Source of the DNA: CATQHW01 sp965243545
GTDB lineage: Bacteria; Spirochaetota; Spirochaetia; SZUA-6; Bin103
NCBI GenBank assembly: GCA_965243545.1
Contig: OZ251573.1
Coordinates: forward strand, 1,736,001 to 1,800,000
Direction: 5' to 3'
Length of the DNA stretch: 64,000 nucleotides
Positions 15,329 through 22,628 of this stretch are shown here, piece by piece. How positions within the stretch are numbered: the first letter of the stretch is position 1; each line of letters starts with the position of its first letter. The translations under genes were made by a program, and so were the position numbers. The notes under the pieces were generated by a model that had not been told where the DNA came from, made no database searches, and saw only the letters and a program-made list of their open reading frames with translations.

Positions 15329-18130
15329 TCAGAGTCCTTCGGCCCGCTCTATGCTCTCCACCCGATAGTGAAACGGCTTCTCGTTGATGGTGAACTGCAG
15401 CACCTCCTCGCGCCGGTGGCCCCACAGCTCGGCGCCGAGCGGTGACAGGTAGGAGATCACGTTTCGGGCCGGATCCGACTCCCACGGCCCCAGGATGGTG
15501 AACCGCTCTTCGTCGCCGGTGGCGGCGTTGTTCAGCCGCACGGTGGTGCCGAAGGAGACCAGCTGATCGTCGATCTGGTTGTGATCGAAGATCTGCGCTT
15601 CCTGCAGCTCCTCCTGCAGCCGTGAGGCGGCGCTCTTGAGCAGCTCCTGCTTTTCCAGCGCGGCCTTGTACTCGGCGTTCTCGCGCAGATCGCCCTTCTG
15701 CATGGCCGTGCCGATCTCCTTCGAGTTGTGCGGTATCTCCACCTCGATCAGGTGGCGCAGCTCGCGCTGCTTCGCCTCGTAGCCGCCGCGCGTGACCAGC
15801 AGCCCGGCCCTGGTCCGTTCCACGGCGAGCGGCTCGCCGACCGATTCGAACTCCGGAAACCGATCCGTGATCTTCTCTTTCAGACGGATCTTGATCGCCG
15901 GGTCCAGGCCGCCGATGTCGGCGACCATCGAATAGATGCGGGTGATCGTGTCCAGGTCGGCCAGCAGGGTGAACTTGAGCAGATTGCCGTCCTTGAACAG
16001 ATAGTCGTAGATCTGCTTGTTGATGCGACGGCTCACCGACACGTCCCGCCGGTTTTCGATGTCCCGGTAGGTGATGTCGAGCAGATGCACCAGCGCGGTC
16101 AGGCACTTCTCCTGCCGGGCCGCCACGCCGGTGAACCACGCTTCGTCTTCGCAGTTGCGCAGCAGCCACACAAACGGTTCGCGCAGGTCGCGGTAGTTGT
16201 CGAACGCGCGGGCGGCGATCCGCTCCAGCGAATCGAACTCCTTGTGGTGGATCAGCTCGTCGACCAGCAGCCGGCTCGGCTGCAGATAGAAGAACCGGGA
16301 ATAGACCGCCGGCCAGTCGGCGACCTCCTCGCGCACGTGCGCCAGGAAGTCCTTGCGCAGCTCGTTGTTGGCCAGCGCCAGGAACAGCTCCTCCAGATCC
16401 TCGACCTGGGACAGCAGGCTGCCGAATTCCAGGTCGACGCCGACCGCCAGGTAGGGGTACTTCTTGCCGACCTGCTGCACCAGCAGAAAGCTGGCGATCA
16501 CTTGGTCGTTCACCGCCGTATACGCCTTCATGAAGCCGGTGAAGTAGGAGAACATCTCGCTGAAGTACTCGGAGTCGGGGCTGGCGTTGTGCAGGTAATC
16601 CTGCAGGATCGCCACGCGCCCGAAAAACGACTTCTCGGCGGTGAACTTGTTGAAGGTCTTCTCCTCGTAGGAGACCGGCGTGTCGCGCACCACGTAGGTG
16701 TCGAGCTTCTCCTCGTGGCTGCCGAACGACGGGTCGGTCTTGAGGATGCGCCGCGCCGCGGTGCTCCACTTGGACCACTCGCCGGCGGTCAGGATGCGCG
16801 GCACCAGCTCCTGTTTGATACGCTTCATGTCCGCCTGGTTGCCGAAGCTGCGGATGATGGCGCGCAGCGTGCCGGCCGCGTCGCGCTTCACGCCGGCGCG
16901 CAGCTTGTCGCGGGAGGTGGTCGCCTTCCGCACCCAGAAGTGGTCCTTGGCCAGTATCTTGAGGGCGCTCACCGCCATCTTCGACGACATGCGGTGGTTG
17001 CGCCGGCGCGGAAAGTCGATGGTGATGTCGTCGTCGTCGATCGCCGAGATGCGGCCGATCCCCCAGCTGCGGTGAAACACGAAGTTGCCGGCGTCGAAGG
17101 CGATGTGCTTTTCGAACTCGGCGATCGCCTCGTGCACGTTGCTCCACGACTGCGTCAGGTTGGAGATGCGCAGGTACTCTTCGAGGTGGCTGTGGCCGGC
17201 GTGCTTCTCGGTATACGCCTCCGCGATCTGCGTGCGCGCTTCGGCGTTCTTCGGCTCGTACCGCAGTACGCGCTTGAGGATCTCGATGGCCGTGTCCCAG
17301 TCCTCTCGCTCGTAATAGTGCGGGTACAGGGACTCGAGCAGCGCCACCGCCCGTTCCTCGCTCACCGTGCGGGCGACCTTGCGCTCCAGCTGCAGGTAGA
17401 ACTCGACGTCGTCCGGCTGGTGCTCGACCAGCTTGTCCCACACCTCCTTGATGTTCGCGTAGTTGCGCTTGTTGACGTAGCGGTGCAGCGCCTTGCGGTA
17501 ATAGTTGATCGCGCCGGCGAGATCGCCGGCCCGCTCGCGGTTGCGGGCCAGCACCTTGACGAAGTCCGCCTCTTCGTAATCGATCCGTATCAGGCGCTCG
17601 TACACCTCCAGCTTGGACGCCTCTTCGTTCTTGTTGTCGTAGCTCTCCGCCAGCGTGCGCAGCGCGAACCGGTTCTCGCCGAACTCCAGGATGCGGTTGC
17701 AGAGATACTCGACGATGTTCCACTTGTGGTTGTCGGTGAAGATGTTGACCAGCTGCACCAGGTTGGAGTCGTCGACCAGGCGGCGGCCGATCGACACGAT
17801 GCCGGACAGATACAGGGCGATAATGCTGTTGCGGTTGCTGCGCAGGTGGTCCTCGCACAGCTCCAGCAGCTCCGCCTCACGCTGCTCGTTGCGGGCGGCC
17901 GCCAGCACCTCGTCGAGCTCGACGAAGTTGGCGGTGACGTAGCTGTTGAGCGCCGCGCGCGTCCATTTTTCCTGGTTGAGCAGCTCGATCACCTTGGCGG
18001 CCAGGCGGCTGGGGCCGGTGTCGGCGGCCGCGTCGGCCTGGGTAGTGTCGGCCTGGGCCGCGTCGGCCGCGGCGGGGGTATCGGTCGTTTCGGTCGTATC
18101 GGTCTGGGCGTCCGTCACTGCGGGGGTCAT
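15329..18130 (-). CDS. greA: GreA transcript cleavage factor fused to a long TPR-like N-terminal region
   Basis: Only the last roughly 155 of 933 residues are GreA. They include the coiled-coil tip KGDLRENAEYKAA, whose acidic pair (D and E of DLRE) is the catalytic part that enters the RNA polymerase channel, and a globular domain ending near VLQFTINEKPFHYRV. GreA rescues backtracked polymerase. The first 775 residues are helical with TPR-like repeats, after a Thr/Asp/Ala-rich start. This oversized GreA is characteristic of spirochaetes, and its N-terminal function is not established. AGAGG lies about 6 nt before the ATG. It follows a TPR gene by 72 nt and is probably cotranscribed with it. 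Confidence 0.9.
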   Translation of the reverse strand: MTPAVTDAQTDTTETTDTPAAADAAQADTTQADAAADTGPSRLAAKVIELLNQEKWTRAALNSYVTANFVELDEVLAAARNEQREAELLELCEDHLRSNRNSIIALYLSGIVSIGRRLVDDSNLVQLVNIFTDNHKWNIVEYLCNRILEFGENRFALRTLAESYDNKNEEASKLEVYERLIRIDYEEADFVKVLARNRERAGDLAGAINYYRKALHRYVNKRNYANIKEVWDKLVEHQPDDVEFYLQLERKVARTVSEERAVALLESLYPHYYEREDWDTAIEILKRVLRYEPKNAEARTQIAEAYTEKHAGHSHLEEYLRISNLTQSWSNVHEAIAEFEKHIAFDAGNFVFHRSWGIGRISAIDDDDITIDFPRRRNHRMSSKMAVSALKILAKDHFWVRKATTSRDKLRAGVKRDAAGTLRAIIRSFGNQADMKRIKQELVPRILTAGEWSKWSTAARRILKTDPSFGSHEEKLDTYVVRDTPVSYEEKTFNKFTAEKSFFGRVAILQDYLHNASPDSEYFSEMFSYFTGFMKAYTAVNDQVIASFLLVQQVGKKYPYLAVGVDLEFGSLLSQVEDLEELFLALANNELRKDFLAHVREEVADWPAVYSRFFYLQPSRLLVDELIHHKEFDSLERIAARAFDNYRDLREPFVWLLRNCEDEAWFTGVAARQEKCLTALVHLLDITYRDIENRRDVSVSRRINKQIYDYLFKDGNLLKFTLLADLDTITRIYSMVADIGGLDPAIKIRLKEKITDRFPEFESVGEPLAVERTRAGLLVTRGGYEAKQRELRHLIEVEIPHNSKEIGTAMQKGDLRENAEYKAALEKQELLKSAASRLQEELQEAQIFDHNQIDDQLVSFGTTVRLNNAATGDEERFTILGPWESDPARNVISYLSPLGAELWGHRREEVLQFTINEKPFHYRVESIERAEGL

Positions 18131-18202
18131 GCTAACCTCTGATTGCGGCGCGCGTCTCCGCGCGGGCGTTGGTTTCCCATCGGCTGGGTCGTCGGCGTCT
18201 TG

Positions 18203-19156
18203 TCAGCGAACGTATCGGTCGTGTACCTGGCGGTCCAGATCGCGGATCTTCGCCAGCACGTCGTCTATTCGGGGCTGCTCCTCACCGCTGACGACGTAGT
18301 GGTCGATGAGCCAGAAATAGTGGTTGAGCAGCCGCGGCGTGGCGCCCGGCGGGGCGGCGCCGCCGGCCACGTCCCGCTCCATGGAGTAGATCATCCGCTT
18401 GAGGTTGCGGAGCTCCAGCGGCTTGAGCACGCGCTTCACGGAAAAGACGCCGTGCAGCGTGGCGTACACCGGCAGCCAGGATGCGATTTCACCGGCCGGC
18501 CGGCCCGCCTGCCGCATGGCGTCGATCAGCCCGCGTATGGCCGGCGACCGGAGCCGGTCGAGATCGATCGCCTCGGCGTCGATGAAGAACGCCTCCCGGA
18601 ACAGCACGCGCGCGTTGCGTTCCTGGTCGACCGCCGCGTAGCAATCGGCCAGCTCGGCCAGGATCAGCGCCGACTGCGGCTGCTTCCGGCAAGCGTGCTG
18701 CAGGTGCTCGATCGCGCCGGCATGGTCGTCCAGGCCGGCGCAGCTGCGCGCCATGCGGAGCAGCAGGTCGGCGTCCTCACGCTCGGGATGCGCCTCCTGC
18801 AGGCTGCGGTAGCCGCGCAGAAGCTCAGCCATCACGTACCGCCGGATGTCGGTCAGGGTGCGCTCCGACACCTCCTCCAAGCGGCCGGCGAACGGTTGAA
18901 AGCTCTCCCACTGCTGCTCCAGGTACTCGGCCCGGTCGTACGGGTCGGTGATGGCTGCCAAACGCGCCTCGCGGTCCTGCCAGAAGGTCGCGCACTTGAG
19001 CGCCGACGCGACGCTGGTGAGCTCCGCGTCCATGCGCAACGCCCGCTCCAACACGCGGATCGCCTTGGAGAAGGCGCCTTCGCGCAGGCACGCGTTCGCG
19101 CGGTTGACCAGATGCGCTACTTCGTTGGCCGTAAAACTGAGTTGCCGCTCGGCCAT
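18203..19156 (-). CDS. TPR-repeat protein upstream of the GreA fusion
   Basis: This is a 317-residue, all-helical, cytoplasmic protein with no signal peptide. TPR-like units include FSKAIRVLERALRMDAEL near the start and GAIEHLQHACRKQPQSALILAELADCYAAVDQERNARVLFREA in the middle. TPRs are protein-binding scaffolds. Its position directly before the GreA fusion, which is also TPR-rich, suggests a partner role, but I do not recognise a named family. A good minus-strand promoter (TTGACG-17-CATACT) lies just upstream and would start transcription only a few bases before the ATG. Confidence 0.78.
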   Translation of the reverse strand: MAERQLSFTANEVAHLVNRANACLREGAFSKAIRVLERALRMDAELTSVASALKCATFWQDREARLAAITDPYDRAEYLEQQWESFQPFAGRLEEVSERTLTDIRRYVMAELLRGYRSLQEAHPEREDADLLLRMARSCAGLDDHAGAIEHLQHACRKQPQSALILAELADCYAAVDQERNARVLFREAFFIDAEAIDLDRLRSPAIRGLIDAMRQAGRPAGEIASWLPVYATLHGVFSVKRVLKPLELRNLKRMIYSMERDVAGGAAPPGATPRLLNHYFWLIDHYVVSGEEQPRIDDVLAKIRDLDRQVHDRYVR

Positions 19157-19169
19157 CCGGATACCTTAC

Positions 19170-19198
19170 AGTATGCGGGAGCGGCGTCCGTCCGTCAA
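19170..19198 (-). promoter_or_regulatory. Candidate sigma-70 promoter for the TPR-greA operon
   Basis: On the minus strand there is TTGACG (19198-19193), a 17-base spacer, and CATACT (19175-19170). That is five of six and four of six matches to the housekeeping consensus with ideal spacing. The predicted start site is close to 19163, giving a leader of under 10 bases before the ATG at 19156. The gap between the divergent TPR gene and rpe is only 95 bases, so rpe must start from the same gap. Confidence 0.45.
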
Positions 19199-19251
19199 AT
19201 GCGCCGGGCCGCGTTGCCTGCTCCGGGCGCGCGCGGCTACCATGCGGCCTC

Positions 19252-19992
19252 ATGGTGCAGGTGGCGCCGTCGTTGCTGTCGGCCGACTTCGGGCATCTGG
19301 CGCGGGCGCTGGCGGCCGTCGAGGAGGCGCCCGCCGACCTGGTCCACCTCGACGTCATGGACGGCAGCTTCGTCGACGACATCACCTTCGGCGCCAAGGT
19401 GATCGCCGACCTGCGCCCGCGCTCGAAGCTGCCGTTCGACGTCCACTTGATGGTGCGGGAGCCGGCGCGGCACGTCGAACGCTTCGCCGCGGCGGGCGCC
19501 GACCTGATCACCGTCCATCTGGAAGCGTGCCGCGCCGCCGGCGAAGCGCGGCCGGTGATCGAGGCGATCCGGTCCGCCGGCGCGCGCGCCGGCATCGCCA
19601 TCTCGCCGCCGACGCCGGCCGCCGCCCTTGATCCGTTGCTCGACGCCATAGACTTGGCGCTGGTGATGACCGTGCGCCCCGGCGCCGGCGGCCAGCGGCT
19701 CATTCCGGCGTGCCTGGACAAGGCGCGGGCGCTCGCCGGCCGCCGCGATCGCTCCGGGAGGCGGTTTCTGATTTCGGTCGACGGCGGTCTGCACCGCGGC
19801 ACGGCGCCCGCCGCGGCGGCGGCCGGCGTCGACGTAGCCGTGGTCGGCTCGGCGATCTGGCGGGCGCCGGTCCCGGCCGATGAGATACGGGCGATCCGCG
19901 TTGCGCTACGCGCCGGAGCGGGCGCCGGCCGTTCGGCGGACGGCGGCGCGGCGCGGACGGCGGCCGTTGCGCGAGCGGCAGGCACGGCGTGA
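19252..19992 (+). CDS. rpe: Ribulose-phosphate 3-epimerase
   Basis: This 246-residue TIM-barrel enzyme interconverts ribulose-5-P and xylulose-5-P in the pentose phosphate pathway. Signatures are VAPSLLSADFGHL, HLDVMDGSFVDDITFG with its metal-binding His and Asp, FDVHLMV, a C-terminal ISVDGGL with the second catalytic Asp, and AVVGSAIW. The usual MSVNPGFGGQ loop is replaced by MTVRPGAGGQRL. The C-terminal 25 residues are Ala/Gly/Arg-rich. No Shine-Dalgarno sequence is visible. A TACCAT -10-like box ends 8 bases before the ATG (with TTGCCT 18 bases upstream), so the mRNA may be nearly leaderless. Confidence 0.93.
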   Translation: MVQVAPSLLSADFGHLARALAAVEEAPADLVHLDVMDGSFVDDITFGAKVIADLRPRSKLPFDVHLMVREPARHVERFAAAGADLITVHLEACRAAGEARPVIEAIRSAGARAGIAISPPTPAAALDPLLDAIDLALVMTVRPGAGGQRLIPACLDKARALAGRRDRSGRRFLISVDGGLHRGTAPAAAAAGVDVAVVGSAIWRAPVPADEIRAIRVALRAGAGAGRSADGGAARTAAVARAAGTA

Positions 19993-20483
19993 TCAGCGGG
20001 CGCGCGCCCGGCGCGAGCGCGGGCCGGACGTTGCGCCGCGCGGCGTCGCTGGCGTGGCAGCGGCGGTTCGCCGAGCAGATACGCCTGCTGGCGCCGGAAG
20101 TGTACCGGTTCCGGCAGAGCGTTCGCTTCCATCTCCTGCTCGGCGTGGCCTGCCTGCGCATCGGCGACAGCCGGGCGGCGCGGTCGTTTCTGCTGCGCGC
20201 CGAGCAGCTCGCCCCCGACGACGTCGACGTGCGCTTGGCGCTGTGCGCGCTGTACGCCCGTGACGGCGACGTCGACCGCGCATTGCGGGGGTGGCTCGCC
20301 GTGCTGGACGCCGACCCGGCCAACCGGTCGGCCAAGCGCGGGCTGGCGATTCTGCGCGCCGGGACGCCCGCCGAACTGCGCAGGATCGCCGGCTCCAACG
20401 ACGTGGAGCCGCTGCTGGCGGCGCGGCCGGGGCCGGCGTTCCGATGGCGGCGGAAGGTAACGGAATGGGGGAGGACGACCTGA
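19989..20483 (+). CDS. Small TPR-type protein
   Basis: A 164-residue protein starting at a GTG that overlaps the rpe stop (GTGA), so it is likely translated with rpe. A TPR pair is visible: LLGVACLRIGDSRAARSFLLRAEQLAPDD and VRLALCALYARDGDVDRALRGWLAVLDADPAN. No signal peptide or membrane helix is obvious; the basic N-terminus (RTLRRAASLAWQRR) is unremarkable. The family is not recognised by name. It ends 16 nt before dtd and looks like part of the rpe-dtd run. Confidence 0.72.
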   Translation: MISGRAPGASAGRTLRRAASLAWQRRFAEQIRLLAPEVYRFRQSVRFHLLLGVACLRIGDSRAARSFLLRAEQLAPDDVDVRLALCALYARDGDVDRALRGWLAVLDADPANRSAKRGLAILRAGTPAELRRIAGSNDVEPLLAARPGPAFRWRRKVTEWGRTT

Positions 20484-20499
20484 TGGGAGAGGGCGGCCG

Positions 20500-20949
20500 A
20501 TGAGAGCGGTAGTGCAGCGCGTATCGTGGTGCGCGGTGACGCCGGCGGGCGCGGCTCCCCGGCGCCAGGGGCCGGGCCTGCTGATCTACGTCGGCGTCGA
20601 GCGCGGCGACGGCGAGGCGGACGCCGCCTACGTCGCCGACAAGGCGGCGGGATTGCGCGTGTTCGTCGACGACCACGGCAAGATGAACCGCTCGGTCGCC
20701 GACGTCGGCGGCGCGGTCACGGTGGTGTCCCAGTTTACGTTGGCCGGCGACGTCCGCCGCGGCCGCCGCCCGTCGTTCATTCAGGCGGAAGCCCCGGAGC
20801 GGGCGAACGAGCTCTACGAGCGGTTGGTCGACCTGCTGCGCGCCGCCGGCCTGCCGGTGCACACCGGCGTCTTTCGCGCCTCCATGCAGGTCGAATCCTG
20901 CAACGACGGTCCGGTGACCATCCTCATCGACTCGCGACGCACGTTCTGA
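20500..20949 (+). CDS. dtd: D-aminoacyl-tRNA deacylase
   Basis: This 149-residue protein has both catalytic-pocket motifs of the DTD family: SQFTLAGDVRRGRRPSF (normally SQFTLYADT-like) and NDGPVTILID (the GPVT cis-Pro motif). The start MRAVVQRV is typical. DTD removes D-amino acids and glycine mischarged on tRNAs. Length equals the family norm. GGGAGAGGG lies upstream of the ATG, inside the end of the intergenic gap after the TPR gene. It is the last core gene before the accessory island. Confidence 0.95.
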   Translation: MRAVVQRVSWCAVTPAGAAPRRQGPGLLIYVGVERGDGEADAAYVADKAAGLRVFVDDHGKMNRSVADVGGAVTVVSQFTLAGDVRRGRRPSFIQAEAPERANELYERLVDLLRAAGLPVHTGVFRASMQVESCNDGPVTILIDSRRTF

Positions 20950-21026
20950 GCAGTGGCTGCTGCGGCTCCGCGAGTTCCGGTCCGCCGGTCGGACGCGCGG
21001 CGCGCCGGTGCGGTACGATCGCGGGC

Positions 21027-21326
21027 ATGAGCGCGGAAGCGATAGCGATTGTGGCCGTCGGGATAACGCTGCTGGCGGTGCTGGTGCCGCTCATGCTGGC
21101 GCTGAACCACGGAGTACGGAACGAAGTGGCGGACGTGCGGAGCGACGTGGCGGACGTGCGGAGCGACGTGGCGGGCGTGCGGCGTGATCTGCAAGCCCTG
21201 GGTGAGCGCGTGGCGCGAATCGAAGGCCGGCTGGATGCGCTGGCGCCGGTGATGACGCCGTTGCTCCCGACCGTTGCGCCCGTCGAACCCGCTCGGGAGC
21301 CGGCCGCTTCGGCCCCGGCCGCCTGA
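21027..21326 (+). CDS. Small membrane-anchored coiled-coil protein, tandem copy 1
   Basis: A 99-residue protein, the shortest in a set of four tandem paralogues. It has one N-terminal membrane helix (AIAIVAVGITLLAVLVPLML), then a coiled coil of three heptads (RNEVADV, RSDVADV, RSDVAGV) leading into the shared segment LGERVARIEGRLDAL. A Pro/Ala/Glu tail follows. The likely topology is a membrane anchor with a soluble oligomerising rod. No enzyme motif is seen. TACGAT lies 7 bases before the ATG. Similar small helix-plus-coil proteins occur in many GC-rich bacteria, but I know of no assigned function. Confidence 0.72.
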   Translation: MSAEAIAIVAVGITLLAVLVPLMLALNHGVRNEVADVRSDVADVRSDVAGVRRDLQALGERVARIEGRLDALAPVMTPLLPTVAPVEPAREPAASAPAA

Positions 21327-21372
21327 TCCTCGGAACGGACGTGCGGCGCGCCGGTGCGGTACGATGGCGGGC

Positions 21373-21738
21373 ATGAGCGCGGAAGCGATAGCGATAGTGG
21401 CCGTCGGGATAACGCTGCTGGCGGTGCTGGTGCCCCTCATGCTGGCGCTGAACCACGGCGTGCGCAGCGAAGTGGCGAACGTGCGTAGCGAAGTGGCGAA
21501 CGTGAGTAGTGAGCTGCGTAGCGAGGTGGCGAGCGTACGTAGCGAGCTGCGCAGCGAGATGGCGAACCTGCGGAGCGATGTCACGGACCTGCGGAGCGAC
21601 GTGCAAGCCCTGGGTGAGCGCGTGGCGCGAATCGAAGGCCGGCTGGATGCGCTGGCGCCGGTGATGATCCCGTTGCTCCCGACCGTTGCGCCCGTCGAAC
21701 CCGCTCGGGAGCCGGCCGCTTCGGCCCCGGCCGCCTGA
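21373..21738 (+). CDS. Small membrane-anchored coiled-coil protein, tandem copy 2
   Basis: 121 residues. The membrane helix and C-terminal third are nearly identical to copy 1. The coil is 22 residues longer: two heptads (RSEVANV twice), two 11-residue units (SSELRSEVASV, RSELRSEMANL) and one heptad (RSDVTDL) before the shared LGERVARIEGRLDAL. It starts 46 bases after copy 1 ends, behind a spacer that recurs before copies 3 and 4. An in-frame ATG nine bases upstream would add MAG, but the alignment with copy 1, which lacks that ATG, favours the start given here. Confidence 0.72.
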   Translation: MSAEAIAIVAVGITLLAVLVPLMLALNHGVRSEVANVRSEVANVSSELRSEVASVRSELRSEMANLRSDVTDLRSDVQALGERVARIEGRLDALAPVMIPLLPTVAPVEPAREPAASAPAA

Positions 21739-21784
21739 TCCTCGGAACGGACGTGCGGCGCGCCGGTGCGGTACGATGGCGGGC

Positions 21785-22150
21785 ATGAGCGCGGAAGCGA
21801 TAGCGATAGTGGCCGTCGGGATAACGCTGCTGGCGGTGCTGGTGCCGCTCATGCTGGCGCTGAACCACGGCGTGCGGAGCGAAGTGGCGAACGTGCGTAG
21901 CGAAGTGGCGAACGTGCGGAGCGAGCTGCGCAGCGAGGTGGCGAGCGTACGGAGCGAGCTGCGCAGCGAGATGGCGAACCTGCGGAGCGATGTCACGGAC
22001 CTGCGGAGCGACGTGCAAGCCCTGGGTGAGCGCGTGGCGCGAATTGAAGGCCGGCTGGATGCGCTGGCGCCGGTGATGACCCCGTTGCTCCCGACCGTTG
22101 CGCCCGTCGAACCCGCTCGGGAACCGGCCGCTTCGGCCCCGGCCGCCTGA
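21785..22150 (+). CDS. Small membrane-anchored coiled-coil protein, tandem copy 3
   Basis: 121 residues, almost identical to copy 2. The module order is the same (two heptads, two hendecads, one heptad); only a few residues differ, such as RSELRSEVASV in place of SSELRSEVASV. The high identity at DNA level, including the 46-base spacer and the tail, points to a recent duplication of a 412-base unit. Function is unknown; see copy 1 for domain layout. Confidence 0.72.
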   Translation: MSAEAIAIVAVGITLLAVLVPLMLALNHGVRSEVANVRSEVANVRSELRSEVASVRSELRSEMANLRSDVTDLRSDVQALGERVARIEGRLDALAPVMTPLLPTVAPVEPAREPAASAPAA

Positions 22151-22196
22151 TCCTCGGAACGGACGTGCGGCGCGCCGGTGCGGTACGATGGCGGGC

Positions 22197-22520
22197 ATGA
22201 GCGCGGAAGCGATAGCGATAGTGGCTGTCGGGGTAACGCTGCTGGCGGTGCTGGTGCCGCTCATGCTGGCGTTGAACCATGGGGTGCGGAGCGATCTGCA
22301 CAGCGAGGTGGGGAGCGTGCGGAGCGACCTGCGTAGCGAGATGGCGAGCGTGCGGAGCGACGTCGCGGACGTGCGGCGCGATCTGCAATCCCTGGGTGAG
22401 CGCGTGGCGCGAATCGAAGGCCGGCTGGATGCGCTGGCGCCGGTGATGACGCCGTTGCGCCCGGCCGTTGCGCCCGTCGAACCTGCGCCGGCGCCGGCTG
22501 CCCCGGCATCGGCCGCCTGA
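22197..22520 (+). CDS. Small membrane-anchored coiled-coil protein, tandem copy 4
   Basis: 107 residues and the most diverged in the coil and tail. The coil has two 11-residue units (RSDLHSEVGSV, RSDLRSEMASV) and one heptad (RSDVADV), then LGERVARIEGRLDAL. The tail is PAP-rich (APAPAAPASAA). The membrane helix carries a single change (VGVTLL for VGITLL). It is the last copy, 108 bases before the DNA methylase gene, so the array and the methylase may be co-inherited. Confidence 0.72.
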   Translation: MSAEAIAIVAVGVTLLAVLVPLMLALNHGVRSDLHSEVGSVRSDLRSEMASVRSDVADVRRDLQSLGERVARIEGRLDALAPVMTPLRPAVAPVEPAPAPAAPASAA

Positions 22521-22628
22521 TCCGGACCGGACGTGTGCGCCGCGCAAAGCCGAGCTGGCCGCGGCGGTGGCGGCCGAAGCGCCGGGCGCCGGACCGGAGA
22601 TGAGCGCCGGGCCGGATAGCGGCCGCGG

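Larger units (their letters stand above)
21027..22520 (+). repeat. Four-copy tandem gene duplication with conserved 46-base spacers
   Basis: Gene starts are spaced 346, 412 and 412 bases apart. All three intergenic spacers are exactly 46 bases, begin TCCTCGGAACGG, and end with TACGATGGCGGGC before the ATG. Length differences between units lie entirely inside the coiled-coil segment and correspond to whole 21- or 33-base modules. The pattern is unequal crossing-over both between genes and between coil modules. Confidence 0.9.

Noticed and set aside
15728..18142. An 804-codon plus-strand frame opposite the GreA fusion
   Set aside because: Same cause. The opposite strand has an intact GreA motif, a ribosome-binding site and a promoter; this frame has no recognisable domain.
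21027..22520. CRISPR-like repeat array
   Set aside because: Repeat units are about 412 bases, contain whole genes, and the varying part is coding coil sequence, not unique spacers.
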